DNA from: Rotaria sordida
Taxonomy: Eukaryota > Rotifera > Eurotatoria > Philodinida > Philodinidae
Direction: 5' to 3'
NCBI GenBank assembly: GCA_905250125.1
Contig: CAJNOL010000020.1
Location: 1 to 64,000 of the forward strand
Length of the DNA stretch: 64,000 bases
Shown here: positions 1-14,704 of the stretch, in pieces
How the letters are laid out: every line of letters starts with the position of its first letter
Numbering within the stretch: the stretch's first letter is position 1
Notes under the pieces: generated by a model
Told to the model about the DNA's origin: nothing
The model's database searches: none
The model's input: the letters and a program-made list of their open reading frames with translations, nothing else
Translations under genes and position numbers: made by a program

Positions 1-729
1 TTATGTATATTTAAAAAGAAATTACTATGAAATTTGGACTTTATTTTGTACGAATTGTTCCAGAACAAAGAATCTTGTCATCAAATTCCGGCAAAATCTG
101 ACAGAAACTTTATCGGAAGTTATAGTGATCTGGTTCAGGAACACAATCGAAAACTTTTTGTGGCAGAAATGGTTATAGAAAATAGATCTTCTTCAGCTTG
201 TAACAATTAACCAATCTGTACTCCTACTAGGTATTTACAGCTTACAAGAGAAATCGATCTCTCTAATCTCCCGGCCGACTATGCTCCTTAACCGGTTGAA
301 TTTGACTGAAATTATCTAGATTCGACTAAGACCACTAAACTTGTATAACTTTGAAAACAGTAGTGCTAGTCCCACACATTCGGATCAGATTGATTTTTGG
401 AATAATACCAATTTAGAGTCATCCGTATAGATTATTAAAAAATGTGGCTTGATTTAGAAGGGCGAAATCATTTCTACGAAATGGAAATCAAGATCAATAA
501 AAAAAGCTTTCACTAGAACCGAGATTGTTCAAAACTGCTTACTAGGACCTGCGAAATACAGTTTTACGGATGCCTGCCCATTACCACTTGCGACTACATG
601 GACTAAAAGCAGTAAGAGGTGTTCAAACAGTAAATATAGTCTACCTCTCAAACAACGGTAATATAAAGCGATAGTATATTTAATTTCTCATGAACCTCTC
701 TCTCCAGACTCTATTTCTTGTCTTTTAAG
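1..729. other. no gene recognised; left edge
   Basis: I see no convincing coding stretch here; open frames are short and interrupted. The kinesin stalk exon that starts at 730 is preceded by a polypyrimidine-like tract and AG, so this segment was probably an intron or further decayed exons of the same gene, whose motor domain would lie to the left of the window. Confidence 0.4.
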
Positions 730-3700
730 CTGACGCACAAGAAGAAAAATTAGTAATAATTACAACAGAAATTAATGCTAAACAAAAATGTCTTGAAATG
801 CTTGCAAATGCCCGTAAACGTAGTGATCTAACACATCGACAATATGAAGAGCGTATAAAACTCCTTTCTGAACGTATACAAAATGCTGAAAATGAAAAAC
901 AAGCAGCTGTTACAAAATTAAGTAAGTTTATATTTAATTTATTGATCATTTTAATATTCTTTTTTTTTTTATTCAGATACTACTGCACGTGATCAACATA
1001 ATACTGAAGAATTAAAACTAGTAAGACGTGATTATAAAGAAAAAATTCGTCGATCAAAAGGTCGAAAATGACAATGTAAGTTTTACATTTTCTATAAAGT
1101 CTATGAGGAGTCGGAATGTTGAGCACAGCAACGATAAATACACGGAAAGTTAAGCACAAAAACAGCAAGAGGAGTACAAAACATTCTAAAAGCAATAAAT
1201 AACCATTCTACTTGAGACATAATTTTCATTTAGTCATGTCATGAGTTAATATTGTTCTCGTGTTGACGAATTAAAAATGTCAGAGAAAAAAAAATATTCT
1301 AGCTTTGTTTTTCATCTTTCAGTTAGCTTCACAAATCAATCGAATGTCTTCAAAAATCTGTCAATTAAAAGGTGGAATTGCAAGCCTCAAATTGGACCAT
1401 GTTTCAATTAAATTATTTAAAAATTGAAAATATGAAAATAAAAAATGAAAATAAAAACCTAAGAATTCAGATAAAAAAAAATTACAAAAACAATTCAAAA
1501 CTATTCCACAAAATTCGTCAATTAGAAATTGAAAATAATGAATTATCAACATTACGTGCACAGTATGCTGTTTGTTTAAAAGATGGAGAATATTATAAAA
1601 ATGAGTCAGGTAAACATACCAATGAATTAAAAGATTTACGTAAACTGAGTGTTCAATTAACACGTGAATTACATCAAGAATTTCTTCGACACAAACAAGC
1701 TAAAGCAAGAGAGATTGCTACACTTAAAGAAGTAAGTTTTATAACGAAAGAAAAATTAAAAAAAACAAACTCTATATCTTTGTTTTATAGACACAATTGC
1801 AAAAGGATAATAAAATTCGAACACTGCATGCTAATTAAACAAAAAGAAATGATTATTAAACGTAAACAAGAAGAAGTAAGATAAACAGATCATGAGCAGT
1901 TACTTATTTTTTCCAAATATATCAGAAAATGCATATTAACTGTATGTAATCATCTATCGAGATGCTGAGAACCTTTCCAAGAAGAACAATCAGATTGAAA
2001 ATGATCGAATATGTATCTAGTGTCTGAACCGATTGGTTATAGAAAGTAAACATCAAGAATAAGATTTTTTTTACAAGCAGCAAAGATTGATTGATGTTCT
2101 CTTGCTTGAAATGTAATTGTTCTTGTACTAGATAAGTCTTTTCAGGTGGATTCATCATGTTGAAAAAAAAATATGAGAAAGCTTTAACTTGAGTTTTCTA
2201 TATATGAACTGAAGATCCTAATTATGTTCTTTACAAACATGTATGTATTGGTATTTGTTTCATCTAAACACAAACATGATTGTAGAAAAGAGATTTTCTG
2301 AAAAATGTTTTCTCTGGATGATAAAAAACTCTGAATGGTAAAGTATATACTGAGAATGAGCAATGACTTTAAGACAGAAGAAGTAGAATGTAGACCATCG
2401 CACAAAACGAGAAACTACCTTGGAACAGAAATTGTAACTGTAACTGTTTACAAGGACGGTTCTAGAAGAGCTACAGAATATCTAAACGATCTTGAGCCCA
2501 TAGGAACTCATACTCGAAAAATTTTTCAGTTTTAACTTTTTTTCTTCTACTACTTTTAGATGTTTTCGGAAGTTTCGTTGTGAGAAGTTATTCAGATATG
2601 AAAGGCTGCGAGAGTTTAGATTTTGATGACAAAGATGAATAAATCCGATTGACGAAGATGGTCACGGATCTCTCATGATTTCTGATCATAGGGGCGTGTG
2701 ATCAATTCCATTACCTGGATTCTGACGAAATCATATGGGATACTAATAGATTTTGCTAGATTCTCATTGAATCACACACAGTCAAATTAAGATCCAATTG
2801 TCCGATCAATCGTCCTGAAAACATAGAGTCTATTCTATATATACCAGAAAAATCGGTAATGGTTTTGGTAAAATCTTAGGAAAGAAAGTCCGAAAATCTG
2901 TTGTTAGATATGTACATGTACACTTATGTCGGAGGCAAACCGAGAAATTTTTGTAGGTCTCATTGACAAGAAAACAATAGTTTTCTCAAAAACAGATGAT
3001 CACATTCCCTCACTTGAGCTAACTCTAAACATAACACATGTCTCATGATCCACTTCCATCTCCTGCTGATGATCTTCCATAGACTCAAGTCAAACTTTTT
3101 CAATGTATATGATAAACCATGAAATATATTATTGTGTTTGATGAAGATAAAAGATAGAATTTCAATGCAAAAGAAAACATATAAATAAACTCTTAAATTC
3201 TAGGTACATCTATTATGCCGTCAAATGCGTTCAGCTCGAATGTGTAAAACAACCAAAGAGATGAGTGCACATGCTGCTACTATTCAACAAGACGTATGTT
3301 AAAAGGGAAATCTTTTCTTTTCTTCTTGTTTCATACAAAAAATATTCTTAGATTACCAATGCAATTTGTCATCGAAAACTTATTGCTGATATCAATCGTG
3401 ATATGAGTACAGTAATCGATAGTCGTGAAGGTACATGTCGTAAACATAAACGATATTATAAACGATTAAGTAATGCTATTGTTACAAGTACAATTAATAC
3501 TCATCGCCCGGAAGATGCAACATGTAAGTGCATACACGATTATCTGAATCAATAACAAAATTAGAAAATACCATAGCATATCTTAATTCAGAAATTTCAT
3601 CATGTCAACAAGTATTAATGGAATATGATGATGATCGAGAACAAGAAAGTAAAATAATACAAAGATTTGATCCACAATTTTAATTGTTAATTGTATTACA

Positions 3701-4100
3701 GGTATAGATGAACTTCGATATTTATTAACAAAACATATTGAACAAGTTTGTAGAGACTTTACTTTTACATTATAATATATTTTTATTGAACTATGTGTAG
3801 GGTTTTGAAGCTGATGAAAAAAATGAATTGATATCTTATGTTGATTTACTTGAAACAATTCTTGCTGAAAAAAAAGATATTAAATTAGCTGCAACACGTC
3901 TTTAAAAAGCTATACGACATACTTGTCAAGATGATTCAATGAATACAATACCTATTCTAGAAGAATCACCATCATCAACATCAATTACACTTAGACTGTT
4001 ATGTAATTTTTCAGATATATCTAGTTATCAAACTGAATCCACATGTGCTGATGAAAATTGTCTATTTATCGTATTTCTTTTGTGCATATGTTCTTATTTG
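730..4100 (+). pseudogene. decayed KIF21-like kinesin-4 stalk
   Basis: Separate coding islands on the plus strand line up in order with the coiled-coil stalk of KIF21A/B kinesins. The exon at 730-921 contains ITTEINAKQKCLEML and RQYEERIKLLSERIQ, matching the KIF21 segment with ITCEIAIKQK and KKQYEEKLMML. A later island (about 1510-1731, then from 1791) gives REIATLKE then TQLQKDNKIRTL, matching the REIAQLKKDQRKRDHQLR region. About 3205-3294 matches the RRQVRPMSDK region and 3352-3780 the following helical part. Donor and acceptor sites are still visible (for example 922, 976, 1732). The frame is broken: stops at 1069-1071 and in the 1333-1428 frame, and a frameshift near 1835. The motor and WD40 domains were not found. 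KIF21 proteins are plus-end kinesins that restrain microtubule growth; this copy can hardly encode one. Assignment rests on recalled family sequence. Confidence 0.72.
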
Positions 4101-4160
4101 TCACTTTCATTTTTTTTCTGTTTCTTTATTTGTATATGGCTGTTTGGTAGAATAATATAA

Positions 4161-6800
4161 ATATAATTTCATCATATAGGATTATATGTATATAAAATTT
4201 TTGTTATAGTACGTTAACATGAGATGATTTTAGTGAAACAACAAAAGAATGTTTAATTAAGTTTTTTTTCGTTAACTAATAAAGAATATTTATATGGATA
4301 TAATTTACAAGATTGATTGTGTAGAATCTTAATTAAATAGCGTTTCAACTGACTATCATAATTGATCCGTTCGGTTTAAAACGTTTTTTTTCATACATAT
4401 GGCATTTTTCTCAAATAAATCATATCCAGAGTAAGTTTCAATGTCTTTATCAAACAATATTGTTTTAGAAACTACTAGTTGATCTTCTTCTGTTTGTCTA
4501 TACTTTTTTTTTGCTTTAATCAAATTGTATTAGTAAAGATTAACTTCTCAAATTAGCTATCATGGTTTTAAAAGAAACATTTGGTTTTTTCGTAAAAGTT
4601 TGGTGAAAAAAATCCAAGAATTGTCGTTTATCAATAAATCGTCGGATAAATTGATTCTTTTTCATACAATTATCTTTGAAAAATCTTAGAAATATAAACG
4701 ATTATAACATGATACTTTCTCTGTAGAATTTCTAAAAATATAAAAAAAGAGAAAATCTAGTTTAGCCACTTCGTTTAACTGATTAAAACTGACGTGGCAC
4801 ACTAGACTGATTATCACTCTTTTTCGTTAGAAACAGGTAGAAGTAGTTTAAACTTTGTAGGTGTAGGTGCATATAGGACAGTAAGTATTAAGTTCATCTC
4901 TCATTTTTGCATACCCACCCTTTCATTCATTCCAATAAATGCAGCATCATTAATTTGTTGATTTGTAACATATACTCAATTACAAAATTTTTTAATTGAT
5001 CGAAAAAGTTTAACATTAATATTTGATAGATCTTCAACAATGATTATTGATTATTGTCTTCGTTATACCCTCAGTAAAGTTACAATGGTATCGACGGAAT
5101 ATAAACATGGTCCATGTACGAACTTTAATTATAGCAAAGTGTGGATGTGAACAAGAACAAAAATAATTATGTAATATATCTGCAATTCGAAATTTTAACA
5201 ATTTTTTTTGTCATGATTGAATAGAGCTCGTCGAGTTATACAAGAAAAAATATTTTTCAAATATAAATGAGAAATTTTACGAGAAAACTTCTAAATATCA
5301 CTATTTTCAAATGTAAAGGCAAATAAACCTGAAATTCTGGCTACACTTGAAAAACACTTTTTCTTATGTAATTCGATGAGTAATGAAAAAAAACTGCTGT
5401 AATATCGGATTGCCGACATATTACATACACTGGAAATGTGTTAAAATTTAAGGTAACTCAGTTCGCACACATCATGAATGAATCATATGTTAAGTTTTTT
5501 ACTTTGACAATGAGAGTGTCTGTTTGATTCGAATATGGTCAATCTTCTTGCGTGCGAGCACAAGAGATTTCATTGTAAGATACAAAAAAAAATCTATTTT
5601 GGAATTAGGTATGTAACGTTAAAGCAGGTAATCTAATCAAAAATCTACAGTAATTATTGATATATTAACACCACTAGCTACTTTTAACCCGAAGCCGTGT
5701 GAATTATGGAAAAAAACTAATTATCATCGTTGACTTCTCTCGCGTTCGTCGACATCACCGGTCTGAACGTTCATGGCTAAAAGCACATCTCTACGTAGCC
5801 GTTGTAATTTAATTGAAAAGGTACTCAATCAAAGTAAAGAAAAAATTATTATGACTTGAAGTTGGCGTATGAGAGTTGATTCAATCTACTTGATAGATTA
5901 TTAAAATATCTTATCATAACAAAAACATCATTATTAGTGTATTAAAATTGAAAACATGATTTTCTTAGAAAACGGAAGTTTTTTTTTCAGGAAATTTTGC
6001 CTCAATGGATAATTACGTGTATATTATCTTCTGGAAATTACGCATCAATGTTTGATTTATACGAATAAATATCATAAATATTGTTTAAAGTTAACTTTGT
6101 TGTTTTTTGATAATATATTCGTTTCCTTTGCCAGTTAGCGAGCAATTATCGATTTCTACATGTGTGTATGCGATTAATTACAGTTAAAGTAAATAATGAC
6201 ATACAATATAAATACTAATCAATTGTTGGATGAATAGATGAATGACATATTATATCATTGTGTATGTTTTTATAGTTTAGTATACATCCGGACGTTTTAG
6301 GGAAAATATTCACCATTGTTCATAAATTTTTTTTTCCTAAAAATATTTATCTTGCATTTCCATGACTACACGATATATTAACAAAAATAGCATATTGTTC
6401 TACTTGCTAATAATAGAGAATAGTCTTTTAATTACGTTCATTTATCTTCTATGAAATTCACCACTACAATAAAAAAGTATTGACTAAACTGAAAGTACAA
6501 CATTCAGTTTTTTGATTCACCATATAAGATCAAACAATTCTAAACTAGGTTTTATATGAATGGCTATACTTCATTTAAACCTAATTATCATTGTGAAAAT
6601 AATTTTCTATATATACATCTCTAATCCTAGATAGTGATGCTTCATTATCAAATGTTCAAAATAGAATATTTATGTATTAAATTGGATCTAAAAATCCGTT
6701 AGATGCATAAACTAATGAACAACTTAGACGACATCTATAAAAAGTTATTGAATTAGATTTAGAGTTAATAGAGTTTAGAAAAAATATTGTTCAGTAAAGG
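4161..6800. other. intergenic, no supported gene
   Basis: AT-rich sequence without a gene I can defend. One open stretch (about 4979-5146, plus strand, some 55 codons, contains TYTQLQNFLIDRK) could be another kinesin remnant but matches nothing I recognise. A short island near 6715-6795 (contains IELDLELIEFRKN) looks coiled-coil and precedes the inverted duplication. Confidence 0.4.
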
Positions 6801-6804
6801 TAGT

Positions 6805-7345
6805 CACAAACATTATTAGAATCATCCAGTCGCAAACTACAAAAATGGTTTTTTTTTCCAGATTTATGTGTCTTTGAGTTCAATGATAGAAACAGTTAAA
6901 TTTGTCAAAAATGAAATCGTACTTAGCAGTTTTTATCATTATAGTTCAACATCAAAGCAAAATGAATCCTATATTTGGAATCAACACAAAGAACTATGTC
7001 AGATTACAAATATTTCAATAAAAAGTAGTTTAAAAAAAACAGTGTTCTCTTTCAATAATTTTCTTCTCATATTTCACTGGTAATTTCCTTGGATACTTTT
7101 TTTTCTTAAAAAAAATATTTTTCCTTGATGTGTATGTTTATAATCTACTGTAGTTCTTTGTGTTAATTCTGAATATGGCAATTGTTTTTGCTCTGAAATT
7201 GAAATGTAAGGACAAAAATTGTTAAGTGCGACTTCATTTTTGACCAATTTATCTATTTCTTCCACCGAATTCAAGAACACATAAATCTGAAAAAAAAATA
7301 TGCGCTTTTGTAGTTTACGACTGGATGATTCCGATAAAATAAGGC
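6805..7345. repeat. palindrome F: inverted exon duplication
   Basis: The left arm (about 6805-7083, plus strand) and right arm (about 7110-7345, read on minus) are diverged inverted copies. Both read: GAATCATCCAGTCG, then AAACTACAAAA, then a T tract with CAG, then ATTTATGTGT. Both translate to similar peptides: FVKNEIVLSSF against LVKNEVALNNF, and NQHKELCQ against ELTQRTTV. The T tract plus CAG before ATTTATGTG looks like a splice acceptor preserved in both arms, so the duplicated unit was probably an exon with flanking intron. I do not recognise the protein. Confidence 0.65.
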
Positions 7346-9500
7346 ATTTGCTCTTATCTCTTGTCATAAAAAATATACAAAGATGCGTAGAAAGACATAT
7401 TTTGAAGCATATTGATATTAGAGCCCGTCAGATTCAAAATTTTCAGACTCGGAACCGATCGAATCCACACCAAGATTCGGAAACAACCCGACAAGCTCTA
7501 GTTGGAATCATGTTTACTTGAGAGTATTCTTTTAAAGTCTACTAATATTACATTTTCCTATTCAGTTTTTCATACTGAAATAGAATACAATGTTTGCAAA
7601 AATTTTACAGGAAAAAAAATGTAACCGAGCTTTGATGATTTCTATTTAATAAAAAAGTGAATACATAATCATAAATATTACTTTCTTCGTCATTCAAATT
7701 ATGTTCAATCAAATAGTAGTGAATAAAAAATGAAAATTGTATATGCGTGACCAACTTTTTATGTTCTATTCAACCATACATAAATGAACAAAAAAAACCT
7801 ATTCAAATTTGGCATTCCTTACATTTTATGTCTTCGATATCATTCACAATCATGATGCATAAAATCAACCATATGGAATAAATTGTAACTAAGACAGATG
7901 CAAAAGGATGGCCTTGAGGAAGACATTAAAAATATATCTAATTTTTACACTTAATAAATCTGGTTTTGGCAGAATGATACAACACATGAGAAATTTTTAA
8001 TGGAATAAAACAACTAGAGAAAATTTCTAGTCTTATGTTTTTTTGATGAATTATTTATAATGAAATTGTTTTTATTTGTAAAATATTAAAAAAAGTAAAT
8101 TATTTTTAATTTTATTGTGCTTATTATAAGTATGTTTGATGTGTCTCATTCTTTCATGAAAGTAAGATAGATTTGAGATAATGAATTTGTCATTATTTGA
8201 CTTGCTGATGTGAATCGAATTGAAACATAAACATCAAAAAAACAACAATGATGATAAGAATAAAACACTTATAGTTCAAATGGATTTAGGTCATTGTCAC
8301 TATTTACAAGTCATTTGTCTTTTTGGTATATACTTATTATTCTATTGAACAATTCATCATATCGAGAATACAAAGAATACTCTTATTGTCATCGCCGAAG
8401 GAGAAATGCCGAGATATGAATCTTTGATGGTTATTATAATAGATAAGTTTGATTGTATGTCAGAATTACTATGGGAAATTTACAAGTAAAAGTAGTGAGT
8501 ATTTAAATTCCAAAGAAACGATATTATTTTTAAATAAAAGCAGTGATAATGTATAAAAAATGACCTTGAATAATATTTTTTTTCGTATTTTTTGTTTTAC
8601 ACACATATGTAAAACTTAGACTAAATACATTGACTAATTTAAGAATGCTTGAAAACTTTCATGTCAATGTGAACGAGATAATATACTCAATGAATAATTT
8701 ATACATAAAATATTTATAAGATTATAAAATATATGCTAGAATTTTAATTAATTTTCGGTATAATTTATTTTATTAATAAATTTGAAGAAATCATTGGACA
8801 TATTTCTTGTTCTACCTTGATAGCGATATATTGTGATCACCTTGATCATGCTTAAATGAATGGAAAAATTTCTTTTATTCGGTTCATTTCATCGACTGTC
8901 ATGATCCTATAGATCAACCAAGGTCTAACAATTTGATTATTACAATTAAAATGGTTATTTGATCAAGCAGAACAAGAAATCTGCCGTATTTAATTTTTTT
9001 TTTTTTGTATTATCTAGAAAAACAATTATTTTTCGAATTTCTATTGACCTTATTTATAGCAAAAGAAAACAAATTATTTCATAGGTTAACCTTCGGACAT
9101 CTGTAGATAATATTTCTTTTGTCAAAATATCTCACGTATATTTTCTGAATAGAAGAGAAACAAAAATCATTGCTTGTTCTACATTATTATTATTATGCTG
9201 ATATAACAAGAAACCTAGGGCGATTATCGAATGTAGCCTTTGGTGGTTATCTTTATTGATTCTATATCTACGAGTATCAACATCAACCAACAAAAGAATA
9301 TATTATGTTATGTAGCGACAAGAAAGCAATAGTTTATAGTAGAAATCTTTTTGTCCTTGGTTGCCTTGTTACGATTGCGTGTGTAGTTTTGTCTTATATG
9401 AAAAAAAAATATATATATTTATATATGTATGTATCGACGATGAGTTAATTACACTTTCCCTGTATTTTGCAGTACACTTGAGTAGTAAAAGGCCGATTAC

Positions 9501-9530
9501 ACCACACACACACACATACACGCGCATGTT
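9501..9530. repeat. (CA)n microsatellite
   Basis: A run of CA dinucleotides, slightly interrupted, lies inside the gene-free region. Confidence 0.7.
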
Positions 9531-11136
9531 AATAAGCTTGTTGGAGACCAAATGGCAAAAAAAGAAAGAAAAGAATGTCTTTGTTCTTCTTTCTTTTTTT
9601 TAATTTTTTTTTCCACAAACAAAGAGTACAAGATCCGATTTCTCGTTCATATACATACACCATCTTATGATGTCAAAGGAAGTAAAAAAAAAAAAAAGAA
9701 GAAATGCATTGAACTTTTTACGTCATCTTGTATGTGAATGTAATAGAAATGCTATTGTTTGTTCATTTGATCGAACACAAGCATCGTACGACTTCCAATT
9801 CAATCAAACATTTTATATTGTATTAGATTTAATGATTTATTTCTTCTATTTTTTTTTTTGTTTTTTTGTCAAATATATATTAATATAAAATTTGGCGACA
9901 TAGCGTGTTCTATAAGCACTTACTGATTTCAATATAGAAATTTCTATATACTGATTGGCAGGTGTTTGTTTACACTTATTTGATTGAAAAAAAAAGAAAG
10001 TCCGAAATTAGCTACAGCTGTTTATTGTTATTCTTGTTGAAATGAGAAGCTACTCGGAATGAGATTTCATGCTGTTTTTTATCAAGGTTCTGTTGATGCT
10101 TTTTGATTTAACATAGATGAACATGCAATACCTTTATGCCAATAACCTTTTCGATCTTGAATGATAATAATAATGATGGTGTTCGTTTATTCGTTGATTG
10201 AGTGCATGTTTATTTCCTCCAGTCAAGATCTAACATGATTGTACGGTATATTGCCGATGGCACTAACTCTTGTTTTGCTCACGCAATCCTCTTTCCTTTT
10301 TTTTTTTTTGTTCTTGTTATATGTATATATAGATATATGTAGATTACGTGTACCGGAATTAGCCAACACAATACATGACATACGACGATGTGAAGAAAGA
10401 ACGAATCTGCTCACAGATGCTCAAAATTAGCGAATATAAAGCCTTTTGGACATCTATAGCGGCATTTGTACTAACGACTCATCACTGTAATTATAGACAA
10501 GTGCTTCTTGACTGTTCTTTCTATATTTAAGTTTGCATCAGTAAGATACACACTTGTCGTCGGTTATACATACATACATCCGATTGGTAGTAGTAGCCTT
10601 TGAGTGGGTCATCTTTTGTTTTTCTCATCATTCTTTTTAGAGCATCAAGAGAGAAGAGTAGTTGATGGTGTTCCTTTTTTTTTCTTGCTTCCGTCCATTA
10701 TAAACTTAACTTCCATTTCTCTCTCTCTCCTCTTCTGCGTAGCATTGTATTCGGTTGTCGCCCACTTTTCCGTTTTGTCGGCATTATTCTACAAGAAACC
10801 TTCGAAAAAAAAAATAAATCGTTTTCTCTTTATTCATTCACTTCTCATTTCAAGGTAATAAATTGCTATTAAACGATTGTATCCATTTATTCATTCAGCC
10901 GATCGTTTATTTGTCAAGCAAATTATCCATGTCGTGAGCGTGTGAACTTCTTTCAAAAAATAAAAATAAAAGCGAGAACATGAATCTTTCTAATTAGCAA
11001 TACACTCGTTGGGGAATATGAACATAAGATCGATATCGAATAAAAACGACATAATTTATAATTGAACATGAGAATGATTCAAGCAAGTAAAGATTCAAAT
11101 AATGCGAATCTTATCCAACAGTAAGCACGTGAATTA

Positions 11137-11152
11137 TATATATATATATATA
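11137..11152. repeat. (TA)n microsatellite
   Basis: Short uninterrupted TA run in the gene-free region. Confidence 0.7.
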
Positions 11153-13486
11153 CAAATTCTTTACAAGTAAGTCTTAAACTATGAAAGAATGTTACATGAT
11201 ATATTCATAAGAAATTTAATAAGGTCTTTGTCATTAGATAAAAATCTTCTTCTTTTTCTCTTCCGGTAATCAACTTCGACTATCCGGTTTTCTATTATAT
11301 TCTATTTTTCAATGATATTAATCTAATCTTTCCTTCGAAAATGATCGCTTATATCGATTAAGTTCTCAGTTAATCATATTCCTTTCATTCGTTTGATACT
11401 ATGTTTTTTTTATCTATTCGATCTAGATGAATTTATTGTTATTGTTGTTTTTTTCGTCGTCATATGCTGGTTTAACATTCATGTATATATAAACTATATA
11501 GCTTCAATCTGATGCCGCTTTCTATTTCTATGACGAGACGATTAATGAATATTCAAAAATGAGAGTCTGCTTTGCGTGTCAAACGAACATCTGACGACGT
11601 TCAGTGTCAACAAGTATCATTTAATCACTATCTTTCGACTATCACAATGAAGTATATTAACACATCAAGTTTTGTTTTTTTTCTTTTATTTTATCGGTTA
11701 TTTTTCATTCTTAATTCAATGAAGCGAAACTCACCTATGAGTTCGTATAAAATCGAAGAGATGACCTTGCCTATGCCTGATGTTCTGTTTTCCAATTGAC
11801 AGCACACAATAATTCTTTTCTTTTCTTTTTTTTTTATCTCATCTTTTCCTTCCCCTTTTATGTCCTGTGTTCCACCTTTGGGAAACGACTGCTGCCATTA
11901 ACTAGTAGAGACCTTGAATAGAAGAAAGAAAGGAAAAAGGAGTTTTCTTTTATTCTGCCTGAAATTTATGCGCTTGTTCGAACATTCTCATTTTATCATT
12001 GCACATCGTAATTTAATCTTGTCGTTGTGTTACTACCGCCGTTCGTCACTTGAATATCATAAGGAGAGATCGCTTTACAATGTCGACGACAATTCTTTTC
12101 TTTCTTTTTTTTTTTTTTTTTTATATTCTCATAGCACCTCTTAAAGAAAAAGTCAAGTTTATTTCTTTCTCTTTTATTCTTTTAGAAGATTCAAATATAA
12201 TTATAATGAACAATGTAGGTAAGCATTAATAGCACAACCATCTCACATTGTGTACACCGACTTTTCATGTTGATTGCAACTACTTGACGAGAGAAGAACT
12301 ATGCTTTTTGTTTTTTTTCATTGTTCGTTAGTAAAAAAAAAAGAAAAATGAAAAGTAGACAACAGATTTTTTATTAATAAGGAAAAAAAATGTAGTTTTC
12401 TTTCTAAATTCAATATTTGCGTTTGTTGAATGCATAAAATAATATTGGGAATGATCGAATGGTCAGTCGTGTGTACAAGAAAACGCCTTATTCGTTTGTA
12501 TTGTATGTTTAGTGATTGATCATTGAGTATACATATATGCATAGAATATGAGTAAGGGAAATGGGTAAGCAAATAAATGAAATGAGGAAATAGAGAGATA
12601 AGTAAATGTACATTTGAATTTTTCTTTAAAATGATCAAACATAAGTTAAATATTTCATTAATTGACATGAAATAAGTAAGTAACTATTATCAGATAATCT
12701 TTTGTTTTAAGAATAGAAATGTCTAGATTAAAAAAAAAAACTCATATAATTTTTCATTTGATAACAGCTTGTAGTAATATTGATGTGTTTTTGTGTTATG
12801 ATATCATTATTCATTATTGTCATTTTTTTTTTCTTTTCATTAATCACCCAATTGTTCACGGTTGTTCATTCTCTCCTCCTACTGCATTCATTACCTGATT
12901 ATACAATAATAATATATAGATTACAACAAAAGAAAATTCTTCTCGCTGTGTTTCTCTATTTAATCGGCGTGAAAAATTCATCTTAAATATGTATATAACT
13001 TTTTGTATATCAAATCAGATTATAATATAAGCCAAACGTTTTAATATATGTTGTCATATAGTAGCAACACTATTCATAAATTAAATCATATAATATACAA
13101 TAGAATGAGAAAGAAAAAAAAACCTATTGAACTTCGAGGACATGTATAGAACTGCTTGTGTGTGTGATCATGATCATTTTGTCAATTGCTTAAATGCCTA
13201 TATTATATCTATATATATATATATATGTATATGTGTGTGAGAGTTCATACATCTATTCAAGATAGCCCTGCGGCGGCAGTGTTCCCATTATTAGATCGAA
13301 CATACACATACATATTTTCAATTTTTATTGTCAATCAATAGGTTAGTAGGCACAACTATCGAGGATACAGATCATTGAACGCAAAGAGGTTGGTGATGAA
13401 TTGCCTGTGATTTGCCCTATGTTATGTGTATGTGCGAAAGAACCTCTAATTGCTGGTGGTAGTTGGACTAATAGTAGTTGAGATAT

Positions 13487-13512
<26 letters not shown>
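13487..13512. repeat. (GA)13 microsatellite
   Basis: Uninterrupted GA run followed by purine-rich sequence to about 13530; the longest GA tract in the window. Confidence 0.9.
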
Positions 13513-13517
<5 letters not shown>

Positions 13518-14675
13518 GAAAAAGAGAGAGAATGACGATTCAATGAACATCGAAGAGTGTATATATGTGTGTATGTCATTCAACTTAACACAGGAACCAA
13601 GGGTAAAGTTGTCTATTTATTTGCTTTTTTCTAGTTTTTCTTATAAAGATATGATAATGTATGACAAGTGTCATTAGATAAAGTAATATTAGTCTTTTTT
13701 TTCTAATGCTCTTCTTTTTTAGAAAAATCTTTAGTTCAAATTTTCTTAGATTCAATTAGTTCTTACGCAAGAGAACATCATTAAAGAGATCAACTTTTGC
13801 ATTTTATATAGATTATAAATGTTAACCCTGGAGGTAAAAACTAAAAGAAAAAAAAAGAAAAAGATTTCGATTATATAAATGACCAAAGAACTAGTATTCA
13901 TTGATTTTCCTGTTCTTCTTTTTTTTTTCTTTTTTTCTTTCCTCTTTTCTCTTCATATATACATGTGTTTATCGAAATAGTTGTGATCATTCTTAGCGGC
14001 AACGTCGATGGAAGAAGGTAAGAGGAATACATATGTATACATAGAGTGGCATCTAATGATGCCTATAAGCAAAACATCAGCTTTTGTACAAAGAAATAAT
14101 TTAGATGTTGATTAGGATAGTGTTAGATCTTTTTTTTTTCTGTATCTGTCCCGGAAGATGATGAGATCGTATGTACATTTTCTTATATTTTTTTTCCGTG
14201 TGTGTCGATGATGATTGCCAGACAGTCAGACAATGAATCTTTTTATCTTAATATGTATGTATAACGTTGTTTGGACTCGTAAATCACATTTGGTCGAATA
14301 CATATACACAAGAACTATTATAAGAAAAGAAGAATATGTCCCTTGAGCAGCTGGTGCTAATCAGACTTCGTTTGCGTGTATTTTCAGTTAGTTCACTGAC
14401 TGGATCATTAGAGATCCATCTGCGAAATGAGCCGATCAATGAATGTTAACAGTTGAAAACGATTAATTTATTTTCTATATGCATTTGACCACGCCCGTCT
14501 GTCAATGGCAACAAACTTTCATATGATTATTGACGATGGACATCTTGAAAAGAAATATGTCTAAGTCGATTCTCATAATTGAAAAGTGAGTGATCAATGA
14601 TCTAGGTGGGTGTGTATATGCATAGAAGTGCTGTCATGACTATTGTCATTTCGTGTACGTTTTTTTTTTCTTCTA

Positions 14676-14704
14676 TACATATATATATATTTATATATAT
14701 ATAT
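14676..14704. repeat. (TA)n microsatellite
   Basis: TA-rich run broken once by TTT, in the gene-free region. Confidence 0.7.

Noticed and set aside
9361-12986. Multiple Phe/Leu/Ser-rich open frames of 60-115 codons on both strands
   Set aside because: They are translations of T tracts and simple repeats with no splice-consistent extension or protein-like composition.
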